Below, piece by piece: positions 15,231-24,015 of a stretch of DNA of 36,111 nt. How positions within the stretch are numbered: position 1 is the first letter of the stretch; each line of letters opens with the position of its first letter. Made by a program: the position numbers and the translations under genes. This stretch comes from Methanobacteriota archaeon (lineage in GTDB: Archaea > Hydrothermarchaeota > Hydrothermarchaeia > Hydrothermarchaeales > BMS3B): NCBI GenBank assembly GCA_013152685.1, contig JAADFX010000010.1:1-36111 (forward strand). Direction: 5' to 3'. The notes beneath the pieces were generated by a model. It did not search any database. It saw only the letters and a program-made list of their open reading frames with translations, and was not told the origin of the DNA.

Positions 15231-15773
15231 ATGATGGAACAAGATTTCCAATATTTTCTAAAAAGTTTAATTAAAGCGGCAGAAAATATGGAACCACATT
15301 ATTTTCAATTACCTGTTGCAGGAGGCGATGAGCCGGAGTATAGAGAACGTGTTTACTGTTATGAACTTTACCATCAACTTCGCTGCATTTTAGGAAATGA
15401 TTTTCAATCTAAATATAAGTTGAACGGCGAGGTTGATAAAAAAGGGCATCCAATTATTAGGAAAGCCAAGAAACCAGATTTTATCGTTCACGCTCCAGGA
15501 GATATGAATAATCTTGTGGTAATTGAAGTAAAATCAATAAAAGTAGAAAAGAGAATAAATGAATTGAGAAAAGATTTAGAAACTCTAGAGTACTTTTTGA
15601 ATGAGGCGGAGTATTATAGAGGTGTGATGTTAATATATGGCAGCGTTAATGGAGAATTACCAGAAAATATTAAGCGGAAGATTGCAAACATTGATGACCC
15701 AAGAATAATGGTTTTGTGGCACTCCGAACCAAATAACATAAAGATATATCATAGGCATCTAAGGCGCATCTAA
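15231..15773 (+). CDS. PD-(D/E)XK nuclease-like protein in an AT-rich island
   Basis: EYRERVYCYELYHQLR ... KKPDFIVHAPGDMNNLVVIEVKSIK (PD...ExK). GGGGGT upstream of ATGATG at 15231 and TATA-like AAATTTAAATAT at 15182 favour this start over the track start at 15099. Confidence 0.72.
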   Translation: MMEQDFQYFLKSLIKAAENMEPHYFQLPVAGGDEPEYRERVYCYELYHQLRCILGNDFQSKYKLNGEVDKKGHPIIRKAKKPDFIVHAPGDMNNLVVIEVKSIKVEKRINELRKDLETLEYFLNEAEYYRGVMLIYGSVNGELPENIKRKIANIDDPRIMVLWHSEPNNIKIYHRHLRRI

Positions 15774-15808
15774 GTAGTGATGAATAAATAGATACCAGTT
15801 GGTGACTT

Positions 15809-17584
15809 CTACAGGTAGTAGTACTCCCCCCTCGCCTTCTGCTCCCTGTCCTTAACGCTTCCGGGCTTGTTGGCGCGGGGTCTCCCCGTTTCGGGGTCCC
15901 TGCGGAAGGTTATGTCCATGTTGCGCAGGAAGGTGTTCATGGCGGTGCGCATCTCCAGGGGTGGTGTGGCCCTGCCCCTTGTCCCGGGCTCGCCTGCGAA
16001 CACCATCGCCCTGTCGGAGATGTAGTCTATGAAGAGGATGTCGTGGTCCACCACTATCGCGAGAGCCTCGCGCTTCTCCATGACGCGGCGTATCAGCTTT
16101 GCCACGCGGAGGCGCTGCTCCACGTCCAGGTAGGCGCTGGGCTCGTCCAGCAGGTACACCTCCGCCTCCCTAGCCAGGCACAGCGCTATTGCCACGCGCT
16201 GCAGCTCGCCCCCGCTCAGCTCCCTAACGCTCAGGTCGTAGAGGGGCTTCAGCGCCAGAGGCCTGGCGATCTCGTTCTCAAAGAAGGCGTCCCCCGGCGG
16301 GGCCACCTTTGCAATGGCCTCGAGCACCGTGCCTTGGAACTCGGGCTTGATGTACTGGGGCTTGTACGCCACCCTCGCGGAGGTGCTCACCTCCCCCGCG
16401 TCCGGCTCAATCACGCCCGCGAGCATCTTCACGAAGGTGGTCTTTCCGGTGGCGTTGGGCCCCAGGACGCCCACCACCTCGCCCCTGTAAAACTCGCCTC
16501 CCTCCACCTCAAGCTCAAAGCCGTCGTAGCTCTTCCTGAGCCTCGAGAAGCTCAGCAGCAGGTTCTCCTCCCTTGCAACCACCGGCGGGCGGACCTCAAA
16601 CCTCACCGGCTCGCTCCTTATCCTGACGTTCTCCTCCCGCAGGTAGCCGTTGAGGTAGGCGTTTATCCCCTGGCGCACACTGCGCGGATGGGAGACTATT
16701 CCGTAGGCTCCCGCCCTGCCGTAGAGCACGTGCACATAGTCGGCGAGGTAGTCGAGAACAACCAGGTCGTGCTCCACCAGGATTACGCGCTTCTCCCGCG
16801 CCAGCTCGCGAATCACCCTGCCCACCCTCAGGCGCTGGGCAACGTCCAGGTAGCTGGAGGGCTCGTCGAAGATGTACACGTCGCCCTCCCGCAACAGCGC
16901 CGCCGCTATCGCCACGCGCTGCAGCTCGCCCCCGCTGAGCTGGGAGAGCTCCCTCTCCAGCGCATGCTCCAGCTCCAGCTTCTCCACAAGCTCGCGCATC
17001 CTGCCCCGCTCATCTATGCCCGAGAGCAGCTCCCGCACCTCCCCCTGGACAACCTTGGGCAGGGCGTCCACGTACTGGGGCTTGTGCACCGCCCTGAGTT
17101 CGCCCGCGTAGAGCGCCCTGAAGTACTCGTAGAGCTGCGTGCCGGCGAACTGCTCCAGCACGCGCTCCTTCTCACCCTCGCCGGAGCCGAAGTTGGGCAC
17201 CAGCTCGCCCGCGAGAATCTTCAGCACAGTGGTCTTGCCCATGCCGTTCTCGCCGATCAAACCCGTGACCGCGCCCTCCTTGGGGTAGGGCAGCCTGAAG
17301 ATGCGGAAGCCGTTCTCGCCGTACTGGTGCACCTTCTCGCTGTCCAGCTCGTCGGGGAGGTTGACTATTGTCAGCGCCTCGAAGGGGCACTTCTTTACGC
17401 AGATTCCGCAGCCGGTGCAGAGGAGCTCTGAGATCACCGGCTTGCCCCTGGCATCATCCATCACCACCGTCTCATCGCCCATGCGCACGCCGGGGCAGAA
17501 CTTTATGCACTCCAGAGAGCACTTCTTCGGCTGGCAGCGGGAGTGGTCGATTACGGCGATCCTCAAGCGCTCACCCGTGCTCAA
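15809..17584 (-). CDS. ABCE1/Rli1 ribosome-recycling ATPase
   Basis: N-terminal Fe-S domains (RCQPKKCSLECIKFCPGVRMGDETVV, CTGCGICVKKCPFEAL) followed by two ABC domains with ELSGGELQRVAIA signatures. Confidence 0.97.
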   Translation of the reverse strand: MSTGERLRIAVIDHSRCQPKKCSLECIKFCPGVRMGDETVVMDDARGKPVISELLCTGCGICVKKCPFEALTIVNLPDELDSEKVHQYGENGFRIFRLPYPKEGAVTGLIGENGMGKTTVLKILAGELVPNFGSGEGEKERVLEQFAGTQLYEYFRALYAGELRAVHKPQYVDALPKVVQGEVRELLSGIDERGRMRELVEKLELEHALERELSQLSGGELQRVAIAAALLREGDVYIFDEPSSYLDVAQRLRVGRVIRELAREKRVILVEHDLVVLDYLADYVHVLYGRAGAYGIVSHPRSVRQGINAYLNGYLREENVRIRSEPVRFEVRPPVVAREENLLLSFSRLRKSYDGFELEVEGGEFYRGEVVGVLGPNATGKTTFVKMLAGVIEPDAGEVSTSARVAYKPQYIKPEFQGTVLEAIAKVAPPGDAFFENEIARPLALKPLYDLSVRELSGGELQRVAIALCLAREAEVYLLDEPSAYLDVEQRLRVAKLIRRVMEKREALAIVVDHDILFIDYISDRAMVFAGEPGTRGRATPPLEMRTAMNTFLRNMDITFRRDPETGRPRANKPGSVKDREQKARGEYYYL

Positions 17585-17611
17585 CCCGCGGAACCACGTG
17601 TAAAAATATTT

Positions 17612-18604
17612 TTATTCCCCGAGCAGCTCATTCAGCTCCCCAATAACCCGGGAGGTGAGGAGCACCTCCTCCAGCCTCACCCTCTCGCGGTGGGTGTGGC
17701 AGGGTGCAAGCTCCCCCGGACCGAAGACCACCACGTCCCACCCCGCCTTTTTGAAGTTGGAGGCGTCGCACCAGGAGGGCATGCTCCCGCAGAGGGGCTT
17801 CACCCCCTGCCGCCTGAGCGCCTCCTCCAAGAGCTCCGAGGCTTCCCCCTCCAGGGTGAAGGCCTCTTCCTCCTCCACCACCTCAACGCTTCCGTAGGCT
17901 CTGCCGATTGCAATCGCCCTGCGCCGCACCTCCTCCAGGCTAACGCCGGGGGGAAATATCAGGTCCACCACCAGGGTGCAGCTCTCCGGTACAGCGTAGA
18001 TGTCGCCTCCACCCTCTATCCTGAAGGGGGTCACCCTTGCGGGGAGCTCCCTCAGCTTCTCCAGCAGCTCGAAGGCGCGCTCAATCGCATTGCTTCCGCG
18101 CTCCGGCACAGCCGCATGCGCCGCCCTCCCGGTTACCCTGAAGCTCAGCTCCACTCCGCCGTACTGCTCCGTTGCTATGCGCAGCGAGGTGGGCTCCAGC
18201 ACAACGCAGCGCCTCGGGGAGAAGCGCTCCACAACCAGCGCCGAGCCCCTGCCTGAGGTTTCCTCCTCCACCAGGAGGGCGAACCCCAGCCTGAGCTCCT
18301 CAATCTTCTCCAGGGCCAGGAGCATCGCGGCTATGCCCGCCTTTGCGTCGCACACACCTGAGCCGAAGGCAACCCCGCCCGAGACGCGGAACTCGCCGCT
18401 CACGCTCAGCGTGTCCAGGTGGGTCGCCACCCAGAACTCCGCCCCCGGGTTCAGCAGCAGGTTGCCCTCCACTAGCTCCGCCCTGTGCCCCAGCTCCTCC
18501 ATCCTCGCGGCGATGTGCTCAGCCAGCATTTGCTCTCCGCCGGGCGGCGAGGGGATACTCACCAGCTCCCTCAGGAGCTCCGAAGCCCTTTCAAGCTCTT
18601 CCAT
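17612..18604 (-). CDS. M20 family metallopeptidase (LysK/ArgE-like)
   Basis: VSIPSPPGGEQMLAEHIAARMEELGH...FWVATHLDTLSVSGEF...GSGVCDAKAGIAAMLLALEKI...LLVEEETSGRGS...CVVLEPTSLRIATEQYGGVELSFRVTGRAAHAAVPERGSNAIERA. Confidence 0.88.
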   Translation of the reverse strand: MEELERASELLRELVSIPSPPGGEQMLAEHIAARMEELGHRAELVEGNLLLNPGAEFWVATHLDTLSVSGEFRVSGGVAFGSGVCDAKAGIAAMLLALEKIEELRLGFALLVEEETSGRGSALVVERFSPRRCVVLEPTSLRIATEQYGGVELSFRVTGRAAHAAVPERGSNAIERAFELLEKLRELPARVTPFRIEGGGDIYAVPESCTLVVDLIFPPGVSLEEVRRRAIAIGRAYGSVEVVEEEEAFTLEGEASELLEEALRRQGVKPLCGSMPSWCDASNFKKAGWDVVVFGPGELAPCHTHRERVRLEEVLLTSRVIGELNELLGE

Positions 18605-18653
18605 CAGGTTAGATATATGGCGTGGTTATAAAAAGGTTAATACAGGTGGTATC

Positions 18654-19115
18654 ATGGAGGTCAGAATACGCCGCGGGAGCAGGCAGGACCTCCCCGCCTT
18701 TCTCGAGGCGTACAGGGAGGCGTACCGCGGGCTGGAGGAGTACTCCTACCGCTCCCGCAGGAGGATAAAGGCCTACCTCCACTGGCTGATCACCCGGGAC
18801 AGGGAGGGCGTTTTTGTCGCCGAGGTGGGGGACAGCCTGGCGGGCTTCATATGTGCTGACTCGAACTGGGTCAGCGACACCGGCGAGACGGTGGGTGCCA
18901 TCCACGAGCTGGTGGTTCGCCCCGAGTACCGCCGCCGCGGAGTTGCCCGCAGGCTCATGGAGGCGGGTATGGAGTACCTGAGGAGCAGGGGCAGGCGCGT
19001 GATTGAGCTGTGGGTGGGAGTTGACAACCACTCCGCCAGGAGGTTCTATGAGAGCCTCGGATTCCGCGCCGGAGATGTGGTGGGCAAGTGGAGGAGAATG
19101 CTCAAAACTTTTTGA
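18654..19115 (+). CDS. GNAT family N-acetyltransferase
   Basis: MEVRIRRGSRQDLPAFLEAYREAYRGLEEY...GAIHELVVRPEYRRRGVARRLMEAGMEYLRSRGRRVIELWVGVDNHSARRFYESLGFR; SD AGGTGGT before ATG 18654. The 371-aa track ORF starts inside the antisense strand of the M20 gene. Confidence 0.9.
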   Translation: MEVRIRRGSRQDLPAFLEAYREAYRGLEEYSYRSRRRIKAYLHWLITRDREGVFVAEVGDSLAGFICADSNWVSDTGETVGAIHELVVRPEYRRRGVARRLMEAGMEYLRSRGRRVIELWVGVDNHSARRFYESLGFRAGDVVGKWRRMLKTF

Positions 19116-19175
19116 ACAGCCGCCGGTCTGAGAGAGCCGCCCTGTTTGACCCATCTCAAACATTGCCGTGGAAAA

Positions 19176-19220
19176 ATTTTTATATTACCTGTTGGTTAGA
19201 TAGTTGGGTTGTTGGTTCTT
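19176..19220 (+). promoter_or_regulatory. nuo operon promoter: TATA box plus three GTTGG(G)TT repeats
   Basis: TTTTTATATTA (about 19176-19186), then GTTGGTT (19191), GTTGGGTT (19203), GTTGGTT (19211). Confidence 0.5.
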
Positions 19221-19240
19221 CAAAATAAAAGGGTGATAGC

Positions 19241-19618
19241 TTGAGCATCGGTGAGCAGTACATCACCATTGCACTCTTCGTGATTATCGGCGTGATATTC
19301 CCAGCGGTTACGATATTTGTGGCCAGCCTCCTGAGAAAGCCGGCAAAGCCCGAGCCCCAGAAGTACCTCACCTACGAGTGCAGCGTCCTGCCCTTCGGCC
19401 CCGCCTGGGTGCAGCACAACGTGGAGTACTACATGTATGCGCTTCTCTTTGTAATCTTCGACGTGGAGACCGTCTTCCTGTACCCCTGGGCGATGACCTA
19501 CAGGAGCTTTGGACTCTTTGCCACCATCGAGGTAATAATCTTCATAGGCGTACTCGCCCTCGGCCTTGCCTACGCCTGGAAGAAAGGAGCTCTGGAGTGG
19601 ATGCGAGGATGGAAGTGA
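19241..19618 (+). CDS. nuoA: Complex I subunit A
   Basis: [63 protein letters not shown] start after GGGTGAT. Confidence 0.93.
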   Translation: MSIGEQYITIALFVIIGVIFPAVTIFVASLLRKPAKPEPQKYLTYECSVLPFGPAWVQHNVEYYMYALLFVIFDVETVFLYPWAMTYRSFGLFATIEVIIFIGVLALGLAYAWKKGALEWMRGWK

Positions 19619-20079
19619 AGCTTCCCAATGTGATACTCACGAAGCTGGACCGCCTCGTCTTCGACAGGGCGAGGCCCTACACCATGTGGCCCCTCACCTT
19701 TGGCTTAGCCTGCTGCGCCATAGAGATGATGGCCACCGGCTGCTCGCGCTACGACGCCTTCGAGCGCTTCGGCATGCTCTTCCGCGCGACGCCGAGGCAG
19801 GCCGACCTGATGATAGTGGCGGGCACCATAACAAAGAAGATGGCGCCCAATGTGCGCAGGCTGTACGAGCAGATGCCCGAGCCCAAGTACGTCATAGCCA
19901 TGGGGGAGTGCGCCATCTGTGGCGGGCCCTTCTACGACAGCTACAGCGTGGTGAACGGCGCCGACCAGATAATACCCGTGGACGTCTATGTGCCCGGCTG
20001 CCCGCCCCGCCCGGAGACGCTCATAGATGCGATAGTGAAGCTGCAGAAGAAGATAAGAGAGGGCAAGATAAAGAGGTAG
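19609..20079 (+). CDS. nuoB: Complex I subunit B (Fe-S N2)
   Basis: [117 protein letters not shown] at 19609. Confidence 0.95.
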   Translation: MEVKLPNVILTKLDRLVFDRARPYTMWPLTFGLACCAIEMMATGCSRYDAFERFGMLFRATPRQADLMIVAGTITKKMAPNVRRLYEQMPEPKYVIAMGECAICGGPFYDSYSVVNGADQIIPVDVYVPGCPPRPETLIDAIVKLQKKIREGKIKR

Positions 20080-20083
20080 TGGC

Positions 20084-21730
20084 ATGGCGGAGGAGAAGTC
20101 GCAGAGTGAGGCAGGGGAAGAGCAGGTGAGGCACGAGCTCATCGACACCCTCACGTCCAAGTTTGGAGACAGGCTGCTGGAGGCGCGGGTGCAGCGGGAG
20201 CGGAGGCTGCAGGTGAGGATAAGGGGTGAGGACCTCCTGCCCGTGGTGGAGTTTTTGAAGGGCTCCGGCTTCGACCACCTCTCATGCATCTCCGGCGTTG
20301 ACTACGAGGACAGGATGGAGGCGGTGTACCACCTGTGGAGCTACTCCCGGGGAGAGCTGGTCCAGATAAACGCCGAGCTACCCAGGGATAAGCCGGAGAT
20401 TGACAGCCTGGTCCCCCTCTACCGCGCCGCGGACTGGCACGAGCGCGAGGCCTACGACATGCTCGGCATAGTCTTCAGGGGCCACCCCAATCTGAAGCGC
20501 ATGCTCCTGCCGGAGGGTTTTGAGGGCCATCCCCTGCGCAAGGACTTCAAGACCAAGCCCATGTCCTGGTATCTTGAGGGCGAGGCGGAGATGTGGGAGA
20601 CCCCTGTGGAGATTGAGCAGGATGGCGAGGGTGAGATAGAGACCATGGTGCTCAACATCGGCCCGCAGCACCCCTCCACCCACGGCGTTGCCCGGCTGGT
20701 GACCACGCTGAGCGGCGAGACGGTGGTTAAGATAGAGCCCATCATAGGCTACCTCCACAGGGGTGTGGAGAAGATAGCCGAGAACCGCACCTACCAGCAG
20801 TTCCTTCCCCTCACCGACAGAACCGACTACATCTCCTCCATAACCAATAACCTGGCCTACGTGCTGGCCGTGGAGGAGCTCATGGGCGTGCGCGTGCCCG
20901 AGAGGGCGGAGTACCTGCGGGTGATCCTCTCGGAGCTGCAGCGCATCGCGAATCATTTAATGTTCATCGCCGCCTTCGGCGCAGACCTGGGCGCCTGGAC
21001 GGTGATGATGTACGGCTTCCGGGAGCGCGAGATGGTTCTGGACCTGATGGAGCAGGTCTCCGGGCAGCGCCTGCTCTACAACTTCCTGCGCATAGGAGGC
21101 CTGAAGGAGGACGTTCCGGAGGGCTGGACTGAAGCGGTCAGGAACTTCCTGCGTGTCCTGCCCGAGCGGCTCTCCGACTATGAGACCTACTTCTTCAACA
21201 ATGAGATTTTTATAAAGAGGTGCGAGGGTGTTGGTGTCCTGGAGCCGGAGCTGGCGATTGAGCTCGGGGTCACAGGCCCAATGCTGCGCGCCAGCGGCGT
21301 TGCGCGGGATGTGCGCAGGGACGACCCCTACTCCATCTACGACCGCTTTGACTTTGAGGTTGTTACCGAGGAGGCGGGCGACACGCTGGCGAGGTTCAAG
21401 GTGCGCTTCCGCGAGATCTTCGAGAGCCTGCGAATAATAGAGCAGGCCCTCGATGACCTGCCGGAGGGCGAGGTCAGGTCTCCGGATGTGCCCAAGGTCA
21501 TACGCCCGCCGAAGGGCGAGGTGTACTCGCGGATAGAGGCGCCAAAGGGCGAGCTTGCCTACTACATTGTAAGCGACGGCAAGTCCACATCGCCCTACAG
21601 GCTCAAGATAAGGAGCCCCGCCTTCTGCAACCTCTCCGCCTTCCCCCACTACGCCACCGGTGAGATAATCCCCGACATGATTGTCAACTTTGCCAGCGTG
21701 GATATAGTCATGGGTGAAATAGACAGGTGA
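20084..21730 (+). CDS. nuoCD: Complex I fused subunit C/D
   Basis: C domain ([29 protein letters not shown]...[40 protein letters not shown]) fused to D domain ([65 protein letters not shown]...[12 protein letters not shown]). Confidence 0.96.
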   Translation: MAEEKSQSEAGEEQVRHELIDTLTSKFGDRLLEARVQRERRLQVRIRGEDLLPVVEFLKGSGFDHLSCISGVDYEDRMEAVYHLWSYSRGELVQINAELPRDKPEIDSLVPLYRAADWHEREAYDMLGIVFRGHPNLKRMLLPEGFEGHPLRKDFKTKPMSWYLEGEAEMWETPVEIEQDGEGEIETMVLNIGPQHPSTHGVARLVTTLSGETVVKIEPIIGYLHRGVEKIAENRTYQQFLPLTDRTDYISSITNNLAYVLAVEELMGVRVPERAEYLRVILSELQRIANHLMFIAAFGADLGAWTVMMYGFREREMVLDLMEQVSGQRLLYNFLRIGGLKEDVPEGWTEAVRNFLRVLPERLSDYETYFFNNEIFIKRCEGVGVLEPELAIELGVTGPMLRASGVARDVRRDDPYSIYDRFDFEVVTEEAGDTLARFKVRFREIFESLRIIEQALDDLPEGEVRSPDVPKVIRPPKGEVYSRIEAPKGELAYYIVSDGKSTSPYRLKIRSPAFCNLSAFPHYATGEIIPDMIVNFASVDIVMGEIDR

Positions 21731-21734
21731 GGCT

Positions 21735-22757
21735 ATGGTGGAAGATCTGCTGATGAAGGTGCTGCGCGGCCTGGTAGGTGTGGTGGCCGTAATCCTGTTC
21801 CTGTCCCTCAATGTGCTCTTCCTCACCTGGATGGAGAGGAAGGTCATCGCGAGAATCCACGTGCGCTACGGTCCGAACCGCGCCGGTCCCTACGGTCTGC
21901 TCCAGCCGATAGCCGACATGCTGAAGCTGCTCACAAAGGAGGACATAGTGCCCGAGAAGGCCGACAAGCTGGTGTACAACCTTGCCCCGGTGGTTGCCTT
22001 CCTCTTCGCCCTGCTCCCCGCGGCGGCGATAGGCATAGGCTCGGGGCTGATAGCCGCCGATGTGGGCGTTGGCGTGCTCTACATCACCGCCGTGGCGTCA
22101 CTCTCGACCCTGGCGGTGCTCATGGCGGCGTGGGGCTCCAACAACAAGTACTCCCTGCTGGGGGGGATGCGAACAGCGGCGCAGAGCCTGAGCTATGAGA
22201 TACCCCTGGTGCTCAGCATGATAGGCATTGTGGCGATAGTCGGCTCCCTGAGCACGCAGGACATTGTGGCGGCGCAGTCCCAGACCTGGTTCGGGATAAT
22301 ACCCAAGTGGTTCATCTTCTACCAGCCCCTCGCGTTCATAGTCTTCTTCGCCGCAGTCGTGGCTGAGATGGGCAGGATACCCTTCGACCTGCCGGAGAGC
22401 GAGTCGGAGCTCGTCGCGGGATTCCACACCGAGTACAGCGGAATGAAGTTTGCCATGTTCATGTTCGCCGAGTACATCCACTTCGTGGTGGGCTCGGCGC
22501 TGGTGGTGACCCTCTTCCTGGGCGGCTGGCACCTCCCGGTAATCTCGCCGATGGTGGAGAACCTGGGCATGCTGAAGTACCTGGTGCAGGTGGCAATTTT
22601 CGTTGCCAAGATGTATGTGATAATCTTTGTGCTCATGTGGGTGCGGGGCACACTTACACGAACAAAGGTGGACCATGTGCTGAGCTTCGGGTGGAAGGGC
22701 CTGCTTCCCCTGGCGCTGGCGAACGTGGTGATAACCGGAGTGGTGTTAAGCATTTAG
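21735..22757 (+). CDS. nuoH: Complex I subunit H
   Basis: TWMERKVIARIHVRYGPNRAGPYGLLQPIADMLKLLTKED...MGRIPFDLPESESELVAGFHTEYSGMKFAMFMFAEY. Confidence 0.96.
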   Translation: MVEDLLMKVLRGLVGVVAVILFLSLNVLFLTWMERKVIARIHVRYGPNRAGPYGLLQPIADMLKLLTKEDIVPEKADKLVYNLAPVVAFLFALLPAAAIGIGSGLIAADVGVGVLYITAVASLSTLAVLMAAWGSNNKYSLLGGMRTAAQSLSYEIPLVLSMIGIVAIVGSLSTQDIVAAQSQTWFGIIPKWFIFYQPLAFIVFFAAVVAEMGRIPFDLPESESELVAGFHTEYSGMKFAMFMFAEYIHFVVGSALVVTLFLGGWHLPVISPMVENLGMLKYLVQVAIFVAKMYVIIFVLMWVRGTLTRTKVDHVLSFGWKGLLPLALANVVITGVVLSI

Positions 22758-23222
22758 GTGGTGGTTATGCTCAAGCAGAGGCTGAAAAATCTGTCGCACA
22801 TCCTGCCAATGAGTGTCACCTTCAAGCACTTCTTCAAGCCTCCGATTACCATCCAGTATCCGGAGCAGCGCGATGTGATGAAGCCGCGCTACCGCGCCAG
22901 GCAGCGCCTCGATGACAAGAAGTGCATAAGCTGTGGCAGCTGTGCCCGCGTGTGTCCAAACAAGACGATTCAGATGAAGGTGGTGGGCGTAGAGGAGAAG
23001 AAGGTCAAGGACAGGGTGATAAAGAGGGAGAAGAAGCACCCCGAGATATACCTGGGCAGGTGCATGTTCTGCGGGCTGTGCGTGGAGGTGTGCCCCACGG
23101 GAGCGCTGAGCTGGGACAACGAGCCCATAGAGCTGGCGGAATACACCAGGGAGGAGCTCTTCTACCCCTGGTGGAAGCTCGCGGGCTATGAGAGCGATCC
23201 GCGGGGTGGTGCCGGTGATTGA
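22758..23222 (+). CDS. nuoI: Complex I subunit I (2x[4Fe-4S])
   Basis: KKCISCGSCARVCPNKTIQM and GRCMFCGLCVEVCPTGALSWD. Confidence 0.94.
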   Translation: MVVMLKQRLKNLSHILPMSVTFKHFFKPPITIQYPEQRDVMKPRYRARQRLDDKKCISCGSCARVCPNKTIQMKVVGVEEKKVKDRVIKREKKHPEIYLGRCMFCGLCVEVCPTGALSWDNEPIELAEYTREELFYPWWKLAGYESDPRGGAGD

Positions 23223-23712
23223 CCTGCTGGTCTTCCTTGTAATCTCAGCCCTGGTCATCGCAGGCGCTGTGGGCGTGGTGATGGCAGAGCGCATCTTCCA
23301 CGCGGTGCTAGCCCTGGCGCTCTCGCTTCTCGGCGTCGCCGCCCTGTTCATCACCCTGGGTGCGGAGTTCCTGGCGGCGATTCAGGTGCTGGTGTATGCG
23401 GGCGGTGTGGTGGTGCTCTTCCTCTTTGCGACGATGCTCACGCGGAGCGACCTGCAGCTGCGCAGGCCCAAGGGTGATGAGCTCGCCCCGGTGGGCGCCG
23501 TGGTCTTTGCCATAATCGCCCTCTTCTACGTCGCGAGCTCCGGGTTTGTGTCGCTGGGGGAGCGCGGCAGTGTGGCTGGCAGCGTGGAGAACGTGGGTAA
23601 GCTGATATTCGACCTGGGAACCTACGCTGTGCCCTTTGAGCTCGTGGGCCTGCTGCTGCTCGCCGCAATGGTGGGAGCGATATTCCTGGCGAAAAAGGAG
23701 GAGGCAAGATGA
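23188..23712 (+). CDS. nuoJ: Complex I subunit J
   Basis: AERIFHAVLALALSLLGVAALFITLGAEFLAAIQVLVYAGGVVVLFLFATMLT; the GTG at 23215 is a plausible shorter start. Confidence 0.93.
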   Translation: MRAIRGVVPVIDLLVFLVISALVIAGAVGVVMAERIFHAVLALALSLLGVAALFITLGAEFLAAIQVLVYAGGVVVLFLFATMLTRSDLQLRRPKGDELAPVGAVVFAIIALFYVASSGFVSLGERGSVAGSVENVGKLIFDLGTYAVPFELVGLLLLAAMVGAIFLAKKEEAR

Positions 23713-24014
23713 GCGTTACAGTCTTCCACTACGTGTTCCTGGCGATGCTCCTGTTCTCCATAGGCGCCTACGGCTTGCTCTCAGCGCGCAACGCCGTGAG
23801 GATGCTCATGAGTATTGAGCTCATGCTCAATGCCGCCAACATAAACCTGGTGGCCTTCTCAAGCTATCTCGGAAGCCTCAACGGGCAGGCCTTTGCCGCC
23901 TTCACCATAGCCATAGCCGCCGCGGAGGCGGGCGTGGGGCTGGCGATCCTGCTTGCCCTCTACAGAAACTTCCGCACAGTGAACCTGCGCGAAATTAAGG
24001 AGCTGAGGTGGTGA
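23709..24014 (+). CDS. nuoK: Complex I subunit K
   Basis: LLSARNAVRMLMSIELMLNAANINLVAFSSYLGSLNGQAFAAFTIAIAAAEAGVGLAILLALYRNF. Confidence 0.95.
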   Translation: MSVTVFHYVFLAMLLFSIGAYGLLSARNAVRMLMSIELMLNAANINLVAFSSYLGSLNGQAFAAFTIAIAAAEAGVGLAILLALYRNFRTVNLREIKELRW

Positions 24015-24015
24015 A

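Noticed and set aside
15755-15774. Tandem 9-mer GCATCTAAG-GC-GCATCTAAG at the end of the nuclease gene
   Set aside because: Only two short copies at the 3' coding end; most likely chance.
16043-17431. 462-aa plus-strand ORF antisense to ABCE1
   Set aside because: Shadow ORF generated by GC-rich codon usage; ABCE1 on the minus strand is certain.
18000-18653. N-terminal extension of the GNAT ORF (371 aa in the track)
   Set aside because: It is antisense to the M20 peptidase and Ser/Arg-rich; the real start is ATG 18654 with an SD.
19906-19926. Extra Cys in NuoB (GECAICGG)
   Set aside because: Probably ordinary family variation next to the N2 ligand; not enough to claim an altered cluster.
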